Shown here: positions 1 to 11,690 of the stretch, piece after piece
How positions within the stretch are numbered: the stretch's first letter is position 1
How the letters are laid out: the number at the start of each line of letters is the position of its first letter
Assembly (NCBI GenBank): GCA_037039925.1
Contig: JAXRKP010000021.1
Coordinates: 674,446 to 738,445, forward strand
From: Doris montereyensis
Taxonomy: Eukaryota > Mollusca > Gastropoda > Nudibranchia > Dorididae
Reading direction: 5' to 3'
DNA: 64,000 nt
Notes under the pieces: model-generated
What the model was told of the DNA's origin: nothing
The model's database searches: none
The model's input: only the letters and a program-made list of their open reading frames with translations
Made by a program: the position numbers and the translations under genes

Positions 1-112
1 TTGTTAAATGTTAGTTTAAATAGAATAAATGGTTCTTATGAGTTACAAGTTGAGCTAAATCACGGTGATAGCGTACTAACATCAGGTTCTAGTATGGGAT
101 AAGCTATATGAA

Positions 113-151
113 TAACAACAACAACAATGATAATGATATAATAAAAATGAC

Positions 152-206
<55 letters not shown>

Positions 207-207
207 C

Positions 208-268
<61 letters not shown>

Positions 269-297
269 TTTTTAAAAATAATGTTAACAATAATAAC

Positions 298-340
<43 letters not shown>

Positions 341-382
341 TTAATAATAATAATAATATTAATAATAATAATATTAATAATA

Positions 383-454
<72 letters not shown>

Positions 455-455
455 T
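113..455. repeat. AAT/TAA trinucleotide microsatellite
   Basis: About 340 bp of nearly pure AAT/TAA units with short interruptions. Low-complexity polyleucine or polyasparagine readings through it are artefacts. Confidence 0.95.
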
Positions 456-615
456 ATTGATAATAATACTAATGATAATAAAGTAATCAGAAAAGAAAGA
501 TTCTAAATGACTCACAACCACACATTCATTGAGACCTCAGCCACATATCCAAAGAAGCAGAACACACACACAAATTACAAATAGCAAACAAGCAAACAAC
601 AAGAAAGATCTTTTT

Positions 616-1800
616 GTTTGTTTCATTGCAATCTTCCCCCATCCACCATTTGCGGCGATCTCAGGATGAATTAAGAGAGAGGAAACAGCAAGATGAAAGA
701 TAAGTAACGGAAGGAAAGGCAAGAAGTAAGACCTACCAGAAGAACCCACCAACACCCGCCCGCAAACAAGAAAGGGACTAACTTAGGAAAAATTAGATGA
801 TTTTGATTGGTTCATGAAAATTTACCCGGTCCTCCCCAATGCTTCTGTTGGTTTCATTGATATTTACCTGGTCCACCATATGCCATGATCTCAGGGTGAA
901 TTAAGAAGAGGACACAGCAAGACGAGATGACAGATAATGATTGGCAGCGCCCACCAACCGTCCACCTACCCCCACTGCAGGATGATCGCACACACAGAGA
1001 GAGAGAATTACAACAGGGAAACACAATTTGTTAGCTTAATTGAGTTTTACCCCTTCCACCAGATGCGGTGATCTCAGGGTGAATCGAGAAGAGGATACAA
1101 GAAAGATGAAAGAGAAGTGAAAGTGAAAGAGTTAAAAAGATAGAAGTAAAACCTACCAGCAGCACCAGACAATTTGTTTGCATAATTGAACTTTTCCCCC
1201 TTCCATCATATGCATTGGTCTAACGGTGAATTGAGGAGAGGAAACAGCAAGATGACAGAGAATTGAAAGAGCCACACGAAAGAGGTAGAACCTACCAGCA
1301 TCGACCGCCAACCGCCCACAGGGAAACAGTAACAGGACTGACAGATGCAAAAGTAGAAACATAAAGGAAAGAATTAAGATCTCTTTGTGGCTTTATGTCA
1401 TGGAAATTTACCCTATCCATCTTGTACGGTGATTGTTTGTTTCATTGAAATTTACACCATCCACTATTGCGGTGATCTCAGGGTGAATTAAGAATAGACA
1501 GCAAGATGAAATATAGGTCACAGAAGGAAAGGAAAGAAATAGGACTTACCAGCAGCGCCACCAACCACCCGCTTGTGCGGTGATCTCAGGGTGAATTAAG
1601 AGGAAACAGCAAGACATGAAAGATAAATCAAAGAGTGAAAGGAATTTTCGTTTGTTTGTTTCATTGAAATTTACCTCGTCCTATCACAGGTGGTGATCTC
1701 AGGGTAAATAAAGAGGAAACAGCAAGAAATGAAAGATACGTGAAAGAGTGAGAGGGAAGAAGTAGGACCTACCAGCTAAAAGTCCACCGATCACTCGCGT
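616..1800 (+). repeat. Cluster of eight copies of the ~140 bp 'family A' repeat
   Basis: Copies lie near 616-765, 848-965, 1030-1170, 1168-1320, 1380-1436 (5' part only), 1436-1576, 1576-1660 and 1652-1800. Shared landmarks in order are TTTGTTTCATTGAAATTTACC, a GTCCACCATATGCGGTGATC block, CTCAGGGTGAATTAAGAGG, AAACAGCAAGATGAAAGATA and GTAGGACCTACCAGCAGCGCC. All copies have the same orientation. No long open frame is shared and no terminal inverted repeat is obvious. The family is not recognised. Confidence 0.85.
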
Positions 1801-1859
1801 TTCTGGTAAAGTGCAACAGTTGTTTTATGAACTGAAAATGGCGCCTCCGGACTTTCATC

Positions 1860-1915
1860 CCCTCTCTCTCTCTCTTCTCTCACTCTCCTCTCTCTCTCTC
1901 TCTCTCTCTTTCCCC
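1860..1915. repeat. CT-rich microsatellite
   Basis: Imperfect (CT)n tract directly after the family A cluster. Confidence 0.85.
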
Positions 1916-2286
1916 CTCTAAATCTCTGCCGTTAACTTAATTTAAAAAAATACAAAATACAGTTAACCCGCATATACATACTTTTCAAGGTAAATACAGA
2001 CTTACGGACTCAAAAGCCAAAGAAACGTACTAGTACTAAATATGTTTTGTACGCGCTGGTTGGCAACTCTGCAAAAGGGTAGGATATTGAAAACAAGAGT
2101 GATAAGGCAAGGATGGCTGAAGAAATGAAAGAAGTAGCAAATCATGCCTTTTTGTTTTTATTCATAAACTAACCACAAAGTCATCCAGTTTAGTATGAAA
2201 GACAATACAGCACAAAAATAAATTTCTTTTTAAGACAGAGATTAGTCCTATCAATGCGCTTTGATTGATTTAAATTACACTTATTT

Positions 2287-2505
2287 TTCCTTTCCACCGT
2301 ATGTGGTGATCACAGGGCGAGTTGAGAGGAAACAGCAAGATAGATGATGTGAAACAGGGAAATTTATTTAATTGAAATTCACCCCGTCAACCACTGTGGT
2401 GACCTCAGGGTAAATCAAGGGGAAACAGCAAGATGAAAAGCAAGGAAAGAGGTAAAGGAAAAGAAGTAGGACCTACCTGCAGCATCTGCCAACCACCCAC
2501 CAATT
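2287..2505 (+). repeat. Two further family A repeat copies
   Basis: A partial copy (2287-2345, 5' part to AAACAGCAAGAT) and a near-complete copy (2370-2505) ending in GTAGGACCTACCTGCAGC. Same orientation as the 0.6-1.8 kb cluster. Confidence 0.8.
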
Positions 2506-2536
2506 TACTTAGAAAATTAACAAACATGCACACATA

Positions 2537-2561
2537 CATACACACACACACACACACACAA
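2537..2561. repeat. CA dinucleotide microsatellite
   Basis: Short (AC)n run after the family A copy. Confidence 0.8.
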
Positions 2562-3084
2562 TGACATGTGTACTATCACTGACACACCGACAAGGACGTG
2601 GTTCAAAGTTTTAAAAATCCAACAAAGACATGAAATTTCAAAGTTTTCTCGTTTATTAACTCATTTCCGGACACTGAGCAGCATGCACAACATTGTCACA
2701 AAACCGAGGCATTGTAAAGGCATTGTAAAGGCATTGTAAATCATAAACAAACCAAGTCATGAATAACAAAAACACATCTGTCAGTTTATTATTGACAAGA
2801 AAATTCAATGTGAAAAAAAAAGCTGAGTCGAAAAACTCAAAGTCTAGTGAACAGAAAGAACACAGAAATACTTTGCATCCTTTAATGACAAAAATGATTG
2901 GGAAAGTTAACCTACAATTCGTCACCCCCAGTTTACAATTTTTCTATGTCCATGAGATCTCATTTTGAGAAATCTCACAACAGACAAATGTTAATATGAA
3001 AAAATACAATAATTTTCATATTTTGAAGAAATATGATTCAAGTATTGTATTTAATTGTTTAAAACGGCACGTGTAAAGCCCCCG

Positions 3085-3400
3085 CTTTCAAAGCGACAGA
3101 AACCGACACCTGCCAATACAGGCCCACATTGTTCAAACCCAGAAACCGACACCTGAAAGTTCAAACCGACAGAAACCGCGACATTGAAACCCGACCGACA
3201 CCTGCCAATACAGGCCCACATTGTTCAAACTGACAGAAACCGACACCTGCCAATACAGGCCCACATTGTTCAAACTGACAGAAAACACCTGCCAATACAG
3301 GCCCAATTGTTCAAACTGAAACACACCTTTCTTTTTCAAATTAGCTCTACATTGTTTGAAAACCGACACCTGCCAATACAGGCCCACATTGTTCAAATGA
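3085..3400. repeat. Minisatellite, ~45 bp unit, about 6 copies
   Basis: Units contain GACACCTGCCAATACAGGCC followed by CACATTGTTCAAACTGACAG, with some units truncated. Open readings on both strands come from the repeat and are not a gene. Confidence 0.85.
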
Positions 3401-4015
3401 CAGAAGCTGACAATGTTATTGTTCTAAATTTAGAATAGAATACAAGGTTAAAGGTCAGGGCAGCTTCACGTGACCAACTGAAGGTAGCGGCACGAAAGTG
3501 CAGACCGATCCGCATTCTTTTGTGAAGATGAGCTGGCAGGAAATCAGAAAAAGGTAAACAAACCGGGTTGCCGCGGCAGACAGGAAGTTGAACGTACAGA
3601 ACGAGATGACATATAACACGTCTGTCTTTGAGACGAATAGTTGATTAAAAACGCAATTTTGTGAAAACTGGGCATAGATCTAGAACAATTTATAAACAGG
3701 TGACGAATTCTTGCCACCTGCTAATTCTTCATCTTCCTCTTCTCCTTCATTGCATCCTCTTCTTCTCTGCTTTCTTTTCTCCCAACCTCCTCATCTTCTT
3801 CTTCTTTTCCTCACTCCTCTACATCTCCTTCTACTACCAGTACTACCATTTTATTTCTCCCTTCCTTCTCTGTATCTCTCTTCTGTTTCTAGCTCTGAAG
3901 AAAATCTTTCTAATACAAGGAAAGGAAGTCATTGGAAAGATATTTGAAAATGGAATGTGAAAAAACAATTAATTCAATTTCAAGCAAGCTTTTTTTCTTT
4001 TTCTGCTTCAAACAA
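3401..4015. other. Unassigned intergenic DNA
   Basis: Contains a CT-rich stretch (about 3730-3860). No gene or known repeat is seen. Confidence 0.5.
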
Positions 4016-4096
4016 AAAACCCAAACAAGCAAACAAAACAAACCCCAAACAAGCAAACAAAACAAACCCCAAACAAGCAAACAAAACAAACACAGA
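4016..4096. repeat. Short tandem repeat, 26 bp x 3
   Basis: Three copies of an AAACAAGCAAACAAAACAAA-type unit. Confidence 0.85.
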
Positions 4097-4257
4097 AATT
4101 AATTACAGAACACAGGGAACACATTTCTCTAATGAATTCATGAATGACAGAGAAAACTGAACTTTTACATCTACTGCCACACTCGTTTTGAAATCAAATC
4201 ATGATAATCATGAAAGATTGAAAGGACCAAAGTAGGGGTTACACATCCCCTCCACCA

Positions 4258-4325
4258 AAGGCTTCATTGGAATTTACCCCAGTTGGGTGCACCACGGAAA
4301 TGAAGTGGAAACAGCGAGATGAAAT
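4258..4325 (+). repeat. Degenerate family A repeat fragment
   Basis: Retains TTCATTGGAATTTACCCCAG and a diverged GGAAACAGCGAGATGAAA. Same orientation as the other copies. Confidence 0.55.
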
Positions 4326-4682
4326 AATCCAATGTATGAAATAACAACAACAAACAAAACAAAAACAAACAAAACCTGTAACGGTTCTATTTTAACCCCG
4401 TCTCCCTTTTCCGCATTGACTGACTCTCTTAAACCATCTTACTCCAAACAGGCAAAATAAAACACACACACACACAAAAACCCCAACACTAAAACAACTA
4501 AGATACATTCCCAATAACAATAATTTTATATCAAAGAATAACATGACTGGTTCAACAGGATAAAAAACAAAAACTTCTGATCAAAAGCGTCACAGTTTGG
4601 GACAGCACGACAACAACTGTGACTTTGGGTGAAGATGAAATCAAAGCAACCATAGCTAGCTTGAAGCAAACGCACACAATAG

Positions 4683-5025
4683 AAGATTTGATTTGATTTG
4701 ATTTATCCACATCCACAACTAAGGCGATCTCAGGGTTTTTGGTAGGGGTAGGATTCTTAATTTTGCCTGGATTGCCCTGTAAACAGCCAAGGCCAAGGAA
4801 TCTGTACGTGCACAGAGTAGAGTGTTGTGATCTGCACGCGGGACTTCCTTTCTATCGTCCGCGTCTCCGATGGGACTAGGTGTCGATCCACCTACCTGGA
4901 GGGGGAGGGGTTTAGATTTTGCTCGCAAAAAACCCTAGAAAATTAGTCAACTGTTGGCGGGGATTGAACCCACTACCTTTTGGTTAAGAGGCCGACACCT
5001 TGCCTCTGGACTACCAAAACCCCCC
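4683..5025 (-). mobile_element. tRNA-derived SINE (SINE1), near full length
   Basis: Read on the minus strand it starts with a tRNA-like head: A-box-like TAGTCCAGAGG and B-box-like GGTTCAATCCC about 45 bp later. A conserved body follows with GGTGGATCGACACCTAGTCC, TTACAGGGCAATCCAGGC and CTTAGTTGTGGATGTGG, then a short (AAATC)n tail. Three relatives are in this window (about 11.4, 29.6 and 38.5 kb). Box A/B spacing plus a simple-repeat tail identify a pol III retroposon; the family name is not known. Confidence 0.85.
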
Positions 5026-5239
5026 ACAACACAAAATAGAAGGAAAAAAACAAACTTTTCATGTATAAAATAGAGACAATTTCATTTGTCTCTTGTAGGC
5101 TAAGGCAATTAATACTACTCTGACATAAAAACCATTTGAAAAGACAAGTTCTGTGTAGGATCATTTCATTTTAGAAACATTTTCATTACACGTACTGCTA
5201 GAGGAGGAAGACGACGAAGAAAATAAGGAGGAAGAGGGA

Positions 5240-5317
5240 TAGAGGCAGCAGCAGTAGAAGTAGTGCTAGTAGCAGTAGCAGTAGCAGTAGTAGTAGCAGT
5301 AGTAGTAATAGTAGTGC

Positions 5318-5397
<80 letters not shown>

Positions 5398-5420
5398 AGT
5401 AGTAGCAACAGAAGTAGTAG
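5240..5420. repeat. AGT/AGC trinucleotide microsatellite
   Basis: A pure (AGT)n core at about 5310-5400 is flanked by imperfect GTAGCA units. Polyvaline or polythreonine readings are artefacts. Confidence 0.95.
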
Positions 5421-6829
5421 TGGTAGTACTAAGCAGTTGTGGTGTTGGTGATAGTAGATGTAGTAGTAGAACTATGGGATATGTAGGAGGGAGTGGTATA
5501 ATTAATACAGGAATAAATTACTACGATTATTATGGCAACAACACAGCAAATAGAATCTCTTTGCTATTAAAAACAATTGTAACAAATGTTCTGATGAAAC
5601 ATGCCTTACGGACAAAACAAACGGCACCAATATTCGTAACTACCACAATCTTCCATCAAGATTCTAAACTGCCACAATCCTCCATCTGCCGTTTCCAATG
5701 CTGGACACAGAATTATTGCGCAGAGAGCGAAACAGACAAGAGTTAGTGACATGATTCAAACACAGGCTGAGCCCCAAACTCCAGTAAGAAATCTTGCATG
5801 TAATATTTGATGTAAATGATATTTCTTCTCGTCTGTTTGCTTTTTTCTTTTTAACATCAATGAATTTTGTCAGTTTGGACTTTTTATAGAAAATGCATTT
5901 CCACTTGGTCTGTGTTCTTGAATTCATCCCAATTTACAGACAGAGGTGATTTCAGAACGCCTGAGGGTTAACAACATGTTTCTGATTGGATAAGATCTTG
6001 ACCGTCGAGGGATTAAAAATATTCTCAAAGAGCACACCCCCTCACCCACACCAAATTATTTTTGTCAATAAAATCAAATCTAGGTCAGTGGCGTCATTCA
6101 GTGTTGAGATTCAAACTCCTGGGAATCTCTAACTTAACGGGCTCGCAGCTTTAACTCTCAAGACCATGCTTGCTTTTCTCACGTCTCCGTTCACAGTAAA
6201 AACATTTCTACAAGTTATGTTTTAAGACTGTAACGAATACGGCATAAGAACACAAACTCAGAACAGAGCAAAATCATTGGAAAACAACAACGAAAGAACA
6301 AAGAAAATTATACATTCTATCTAAACAATAATATATATATATATACATATTATATTGATATACATATGGAATCTCGGAAGTCTGATAAATCACTCCAGTA
6401 AGCTGTCGTGATGATACAAAAAATAAAGCTCTGGTTAAAAGAACACAGGTACGATGATAAAAAATGTTCAAAAAGGGAAACAACCAAACTTAAGATGGAT
6501 ATCATCACAAAAGTCAAATTCAAATTGATCACAAAAGTCAAATTCAAATGATTCAAAGACAGACACAATGTCAAGATATGTGCAGGCGGCTACAGTTGTC
6601 GTAGGTTCTCACCAGAGTAGCTGTAACAGGACTCAAAACAAGTCAATACAAGAAAAGGACCTAGTGTCACATGGTGTCATGAGTATGTAATCAAAAGAAT
6701 AAATCACTGGCTAATCTCAAGCCACGAACACCAGGGAGCAATGTTCCTTCAATAACAAAATAAAAAATAAGAAGAAAGAAAAAAAGGAAGACACAAAAAA
6801 AAAGGGGGTGGGGGAAGAGATTCATTGAT
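5421..6829. other. Unassigned AT-rich intergenic DNA
   Basis: No gene-like exon or recognised repeat apart from a short (AT)n run near 6331-6345 and a small direct repeat of AAAGTCAAATTCAAA near 6508-6550. Confidence 0.5.
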
Positions 6830-6905
6830 TAATTGATTGGAATTTATTCCGTTCACCACATGAGCTGGCCTCAGGGTGAATGAAAAGAAAATAACAAGAT
6901 GTAAT
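6830..6905 (+). repeat. Family A repeat fragment
   Basis: Contains GGAATTTATTCCGTTCACCA and CCTCAGGGTGAATGAA, and stops after AACAAGATG. Confidence 0.65.
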
Positions 6906-7044
6906 ATATAAATGGAATTTTCCTCCACCAACTGATGCTACATAGGCGTAGAAAGGGTTTTGCCCACAAAGGAGGGAGGGAGGGGGTGATAAAAAGACCA
7001 GAGAGGAACGTTAGAGAGGAAGGGAAGGAGGAGAATCGAAAGAA

Positions 7045-7150
7045 GATTGCTTCATTGAAAGTTACCCTGTCCACCATGAGCGATGAATTCAGAGTTAATT
7101 CAGAGAAAGCAGCAAGATGAAAGACATGTGAAAGAGTGAAAGCAGGGGTG
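7045..7150 (+). repeat. Family A repeat copy
   Basis: Contains TTCATTGAAAGTTACCCTGT, AGCAGCAAGATGAAAGACAT and GTGAAAGAGTGAAAG. Same orientation as all other copies. Confidence 0.75.
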
Positions 7151-7273
7151 GGGGTAGTAAGGGTAGGGTGTTGTGAGACAAATAAAAAAAAAGTTTTGAT
7201 GTAATTGAAGAAACAAAAAAAAAGATATAATATTTGGGCTCTCAATATTCACAAGTAAATAAAAATGCAAGTG

Positions 7274-7455
7274 AGTCATGAATATCTTTGGCAATGTCAC
7301 CTCCTTGTATTTATATGTATATATTTGTCTAACCATGAATATCTTTGGCAATGTCACCTCCTTGTATTTATAATGTATATATTTGTCTAACCATGAATAT
7401 CTTTGGCAATGTCACCTCCTTGTATTTATAATGTATATATTTGTCTAACCATGAA
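7274..7455. repeat. Tandem repeat, 57-58 bp x 3
   Basis: Three consecutive units with CATGAATATCTTTGGCAATG, TCACCTCCTTGTATTTATA and ATATTTGTCTAAC. They differ by one inserted A, so the duplication is recent. Confidence 0.9.
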
Positions 7456-7589
7456 TATTCATGGAAATATGTTGTGCTGTAATAACAAAAAACAAAAAAC
7501 AAAAAGAGAATTGACAGAAAAAGAAGAAAAAAAAAGAAACAAACAAACAAAGCCGACAACAGCCAAGTACAAAGGAGAAACATTTCTTA

Positions 7590-7640
7590 ATAGTCTGTCT
7601 GTCTGTCTTCATGTCTGTCTGTCTGTCTGTCTGTCTTTCT
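7590..7640. repeat. GTCT tetranucleotide microsatellite
   Basis: Imperfect (GTCT)n tract. Confidence 0.9.
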
Positions 7641-9420
7641 CAGGGGTGCAATCATGTAATCTTGAAAAAGGCTGAAATTCAGCGCAAGCAAGCAATTTTT
7701 TAAAAAAGTGGACAGTTTTACTAATACCTCTCACTCTATGCAAACCTAATACTGATACTTATTCTTGTAAAATATATATCATTGATAGGAGTTATCAAAA
7801 AACTGGCTTAGATAGACTGAAAATCCGTCTGGTCTCCAATAAGCCAGATTTTCTGCCAAAGCCGGAAAAGTGTCATCCCGCTCTACCTCTCTCTCTTGGT
7901 CTCTCTTGGTCTCTCTGTCTCTCTTTCATAAAATTTGGAGTAGCTTTACATTAAAGACAAACTGTGATGGATTTCTGATGTGGACATGACATAAATAGCC
8001 AACCTGAGACAACCACTGGAAGACAAGACACCCCAACCAAAAAAAGAACAGGCCTCCCTCCGTCATGACAAACATTCTCCGATATTCCTTGAACTTAATT
8101 GAAGACAAACTTTGTTCTCATCTTAAAACAATCATAACGTAGTGACATAGTCATCTTGTATCGTAACAACAACAACAAAAAAAGAAAATTAAAAAAATAT
8201 ATGAAAAAATGAATTGCAATTATGTTCATAAGTAATACGACATTTCGTCCATTGGCTAGCATATGAAAAACAACTACAATAAGAAGAGCAACAAGAAAAC
8301 AAACCAAAAAAACCCCCAACAAAACAAATTTGTCCCCACTGTCTTATAAAAGACATTCATCACAACATAAAAACAAATATGTATGTATGTACTTCCACAT
8401 CATCAAAAACTGGTTTTACAATGACCCAACCCTTAGCATGAACATTACAAACCTTTCTACATAAGTCTTTCCCTGATATGCGTGTCACCTACAAACAGTT
8501 GTTTAGAAACCGTGTTTACATGCATTGAAATCGCCCACAGAAACAATAAAAAAAAAATATATAAAAATACACATACCAGTAATTTAATTCATTTACAAGC
8601 AACAATATTGTGGGTACAAAAAGTCCCAAACGATGATGAAAATGATGACGATGATGACCACGACGATGACGACTACATCAGATGCTAATTCATGCACACC
8701 CATGGAGTCACAAACTGTCACACAAAAATCTCTTGTCTAGAAGAGACGACGACCCCAGCTCAACGTCTTACGACTTGTCTGACCAAAGGTCCCCGTAGAC
8801 GAGGAGATCGCCGCCACAGCCCCCATTTTAGCCCAGACCGTGGTCCTCAAAGAAGCCTTGCGGGGTTTCCTCCTAAACAGGGAAGACAACCAGGAGCAAA
8901 AGGAGACAACAAGTTAAAATCACAAGGCCGCTTCCGGTACAGATTAGTAGAAGAAGAAACCACAGGGGGGGGGGGGGGGGGGTAAGATTTAACAAACAGT
9001 TGAAGAAGAACACAAAGATAGAGAGTGTATGTATCAAACATTGAATTCTTCATGTCAACTTACTTCAAGAGGCTACTCTACCTTATTTCCTATTTCATTT
9101 TTATTCTTTTCAAGTCATCAGCACAGCATTTTGTACTCTGATAGTCAAAGGTTAAAGAATCGTTTCGTGGCCATAACTGAGCTGGGGAGTTTTTGGGGCT
9201 TCTTTGTTTTCAAGCCAAAAATTATCTTTTTTAAAGCAACAAAAAAACAATCAAAACTATTGATGCTTTAGTTTTCGATCTGCCTTCAAAGTGCAAAAAC
9301 CGAAAGCGCTTTCTCGACCAATGCAACATTTGTAGCCATTTTCCAGGAGGAAATATGGATGTGTTCCCAGGAGTTTTAACAACGTTGACTCTTGAGAAGC
9401 GTGTAGCGTCAATTTCAAAC
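7641..9420. other. Unassigned intergenic DNA with one G18 tract
   Basis: No recognisable exon. A GC-richer stretch (about 8740-8945) is not assigned. It is followed by an 18 bp G run (8965-8982). Confidence 0.5.
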
Positions 9421-9423
9421 TTT

Positions 9424-9700
9424 CAGTCATGCACAGTTTCTCAGATTCTCAAACTTCCATACATGTCAACCCTTTCAGTCATGCACGCAGTTTCTCAAAC
9501 TTCCATACATGTCAACCCTTTCAGTCATGCACGCAGTTTCTCAAACTTCCATACATGTCAACCCTTTCAGTCATGCACGCAGTTTCTCAAACTTCCATAC
9601 ATGTCCACATGTCAACCCTTTCAGTCATGCACGCAGTTTCTCAAACTTCCATACATGTCAACCCTTTCAGTCATGCACGCAATTTCTAAAACTTCCATAC
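9424..9700. repeat. Minisatellite, 47 bp unit, about 5-6 copies
   Basis: Units contain TCTCAAACTTCCATACATGT, CAACCCTTTC and AGTCATGCACGCAGT. One copy has an 8 bp internal duplication (CACATGTC). All three plus-strand frames stay open because of the sequence composition, so no gene is called. Confidence 0.9.
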
Positions 9701-9805
9701 ATTTCAAGGGGTAAAGTGTCATTCACTTTGCAAATTATTCGTTGCTCAGTTCACCACTCTTCTCCATGTGCTTTCAGATATTTCCCCACAAACAATCAGG
9801 CTGAG

Positions 9806-9950
9806 GTAAGATCTGTTTCATTAAAATTTACCCCGACCACCATTGGGGTGATGTCAGGGTGAATTTAAAGGAAACAGCAAGATGAAAGATAAGTGAAAGA
9901 GGGAAAGGAAAGAAGTAGGATCTGCCAGCACAGCATTACCTGCCGACAGT
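9806..9950 (+). repeat. Family A repeat copy
   Basis: Near full length: TTTCATTAAAATTTACCCCG, GGGTGATGTCAGGGTGAATT, AAACAGCAAGATGAAAGATA, then GAAGTAGGATCTGCCAGCAC. Confidence 0.8.
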
Positions 9951-10032
9951 TCAGAGCCAGGCTGAAATAAGAGAATAAGAGAAAAAAATCACAGTACTAA
10001 TCAGAGAAAGCACAATTATTAACACAAAAAGA

Positions 10033-10050
10033 CCCCCCCCCCCCCCCCCC
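10033..10050. repeat. C18 homopolymer tract
   Basis: Eighteen consecutive C. Similar runs occur at 10429-10443, 11830-11844, 21763-21776, 22404-22423, 38096-38112 and 40656-40672. Confidence 0.9.
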
Positions 10051-10302
10051 ACACGGGGGAAAAACCCAAGAGAAAAGTTAAAACACAACACAGCGCATTC
10101 GTGTGTACTACCCTACAGAAAAGAAGAAAAAACAGAGAATGAAAATGGCTGTTCTGCCAGTTTATACATTGTGTTAGTATGTGTTGTTGTAAGTATATTT
10201 ACCTATATTATGTGAAAACAACCCTCCAACCCTATTTATGAGAGAGGAAAAAGAAAAACCCCTGAACAAACCCACCCCTAGATGTCAGGGTTGATTTTCT
10301 TC

Positions 10303-10440
10303 TTTTTGTTTCATTGAAATTTACCCTGTCCACCACATGCAATGATCTCAAGGTGAATGGCAAGGAAGCAGCAAGTGAAAGATAACTGAAAAGAGTGAAT
10401 ACAAAGTAGGACCTACCAACAGCGCCAACCCCCCCCCCCC
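10303..10440 (+). repeat. Family A repeat copy ending in a C tract
   Basis: TTTGTTTCATTGAAATTTAC through GTAGGACCTACCAACAGCGC. The 3' CCAACC is expanded to a 15 bp C run. Confidence 0.8.
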
Positions 10441-10724
10441 CCCAACCAAATCCAAACACATACTTTTCATCTCACACTAACCATCTAAAAATCACCCCCC
10501 CCCCCACACACACACACACACAAATATCTTGACAGTGAATCCAATGTGTAAACAAACAGTTAATTTAATTTCGATCAGGAACAGAAGGAATGAAAATAGA
10601 TTTAGTTCTTCTACTCGTTTTTGATCTTTCTCTCTTTGCAACCAATGCAGTGAAGCCATTAGATGTACGTTAGTGAGTCTAAGCTTAGCAGACCAAAGTC
10701 AATGGTGGTGAAGGGGGGTGCCTT

Positions 10725-10850
10725 TTGCTTCATTAAATTCTTCACCCACCCCCAATCGGCCGTAGCCCCAGGGTGCAAGAAATGGAAAGTACGAAATGAA
10801 AAACCAATGTGACAGAATGAGTGTGAAAGAAAGAAAGAACAAGCCGGTCT
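10725..10850 (+). repeat. Degenerate family A repeat copy
   Basis: Retains GCTTCATTAAATTCTTCACC, CCCCAGGGTGCAAGAAATGG and a diverged 3' part. Confidence 0.5.
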
Positions 10851-11257
10851 AGCGTTATCTCCGTAACAGTAGCCGCCAGTCATCTAGATGTAGACAAAGC
10901 AGGAAAACGCTTCAACTACACAAAGGAAGTGCACTTGACAACCTCAAATCAAATCTAAAAAATTAGTATGCAGTGTGGTTTATTTTAGAGTAAAATTGGT
11001 AGATCTCCAAAGACTAAAAACTAATGAAAAAAGAAATCAAAAGGAAGAAGGAGCCAAAAGGCGTAAAATCTACCAGGTGAGTTGAAGGAAAAAAAACCCA
11101 AACTAAATAAAAAAATCCAAAAGTAAAATTGAATGTAAAGATCAAACTTGAATAAAACTTTCTATAAAAAAACCCGAACTAAACCTGTGTTAATAACACA
11201 AAAAGAAAGAACAAAAAAAAAGCACCTTCAAATGCGATCTAGACTTAGTTTTGTTGT

Positions 11258-11395
11258 TTCATTGAAAATTACCCAATCCACCACATACAGTGATTGCAGG
11301 GTGGTTTACGAGGAAACAGGAAGATGACAGGTCATGAAAAAGGGAAAGGAAAGAAGTAGGACCTACCAGTAGCCCCGCCAACCGCCCATACCTTA
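11258..11395 (+). repeat. Family A repeat copy adjoining a SINE
   Basis: TTGTTTCATTGAAAATTACC through GTAGGACCTACCAGTAGCCC. It directly abuts the minus-strand SINE1 copy that starts at 11396. Confidence 0.8.
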
Positions 11396-11690
11396 ATTTG
11401 ATTTGATTTCCCACATCTACAACTAAAGTGATCTCAAGGTTTTTGGTAGGATTTGTAATTTTGCCTGGACTGCCCTGTAAATAGCCAAGGGATCTTTAAC
11501 GTGCACAGTGTGTGATCTGCACACGAGACCTCTTTTTATCATCCGTCTCCGATGGGACTAGGTGTCGATCCATCTTCCTGAACCAGAGGGATAGATTTTA
11601 CTCGAAAATACTTGAGAACATTTTTCAACCAATGGCGGGGCTGGAACCCACTCCACCTTACAGAAAAATTGTACAGAGAAGAGGTTGCGG
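11396..11690 (-). mobile_element. tRNA-derived SINE1 copy, diverged head
   Basis: Shares with the 4.7-5.0 kb copy the (AAATC)n tail, CTTTAGTTGTAGATGTGGG, TTTACAGGGCAGTCCAGGC, and ATCGACACCTAGTCCCATCG on the minus strand. The B-box region (GGGTTCCAGCCCC) is diverged and the A box is lost. Confidence 0.75.

Noticed and set aside
60..521. Polyleucine/polytyrosine frame
   Set aside because: Translation of a trinucleotide microsatellite.
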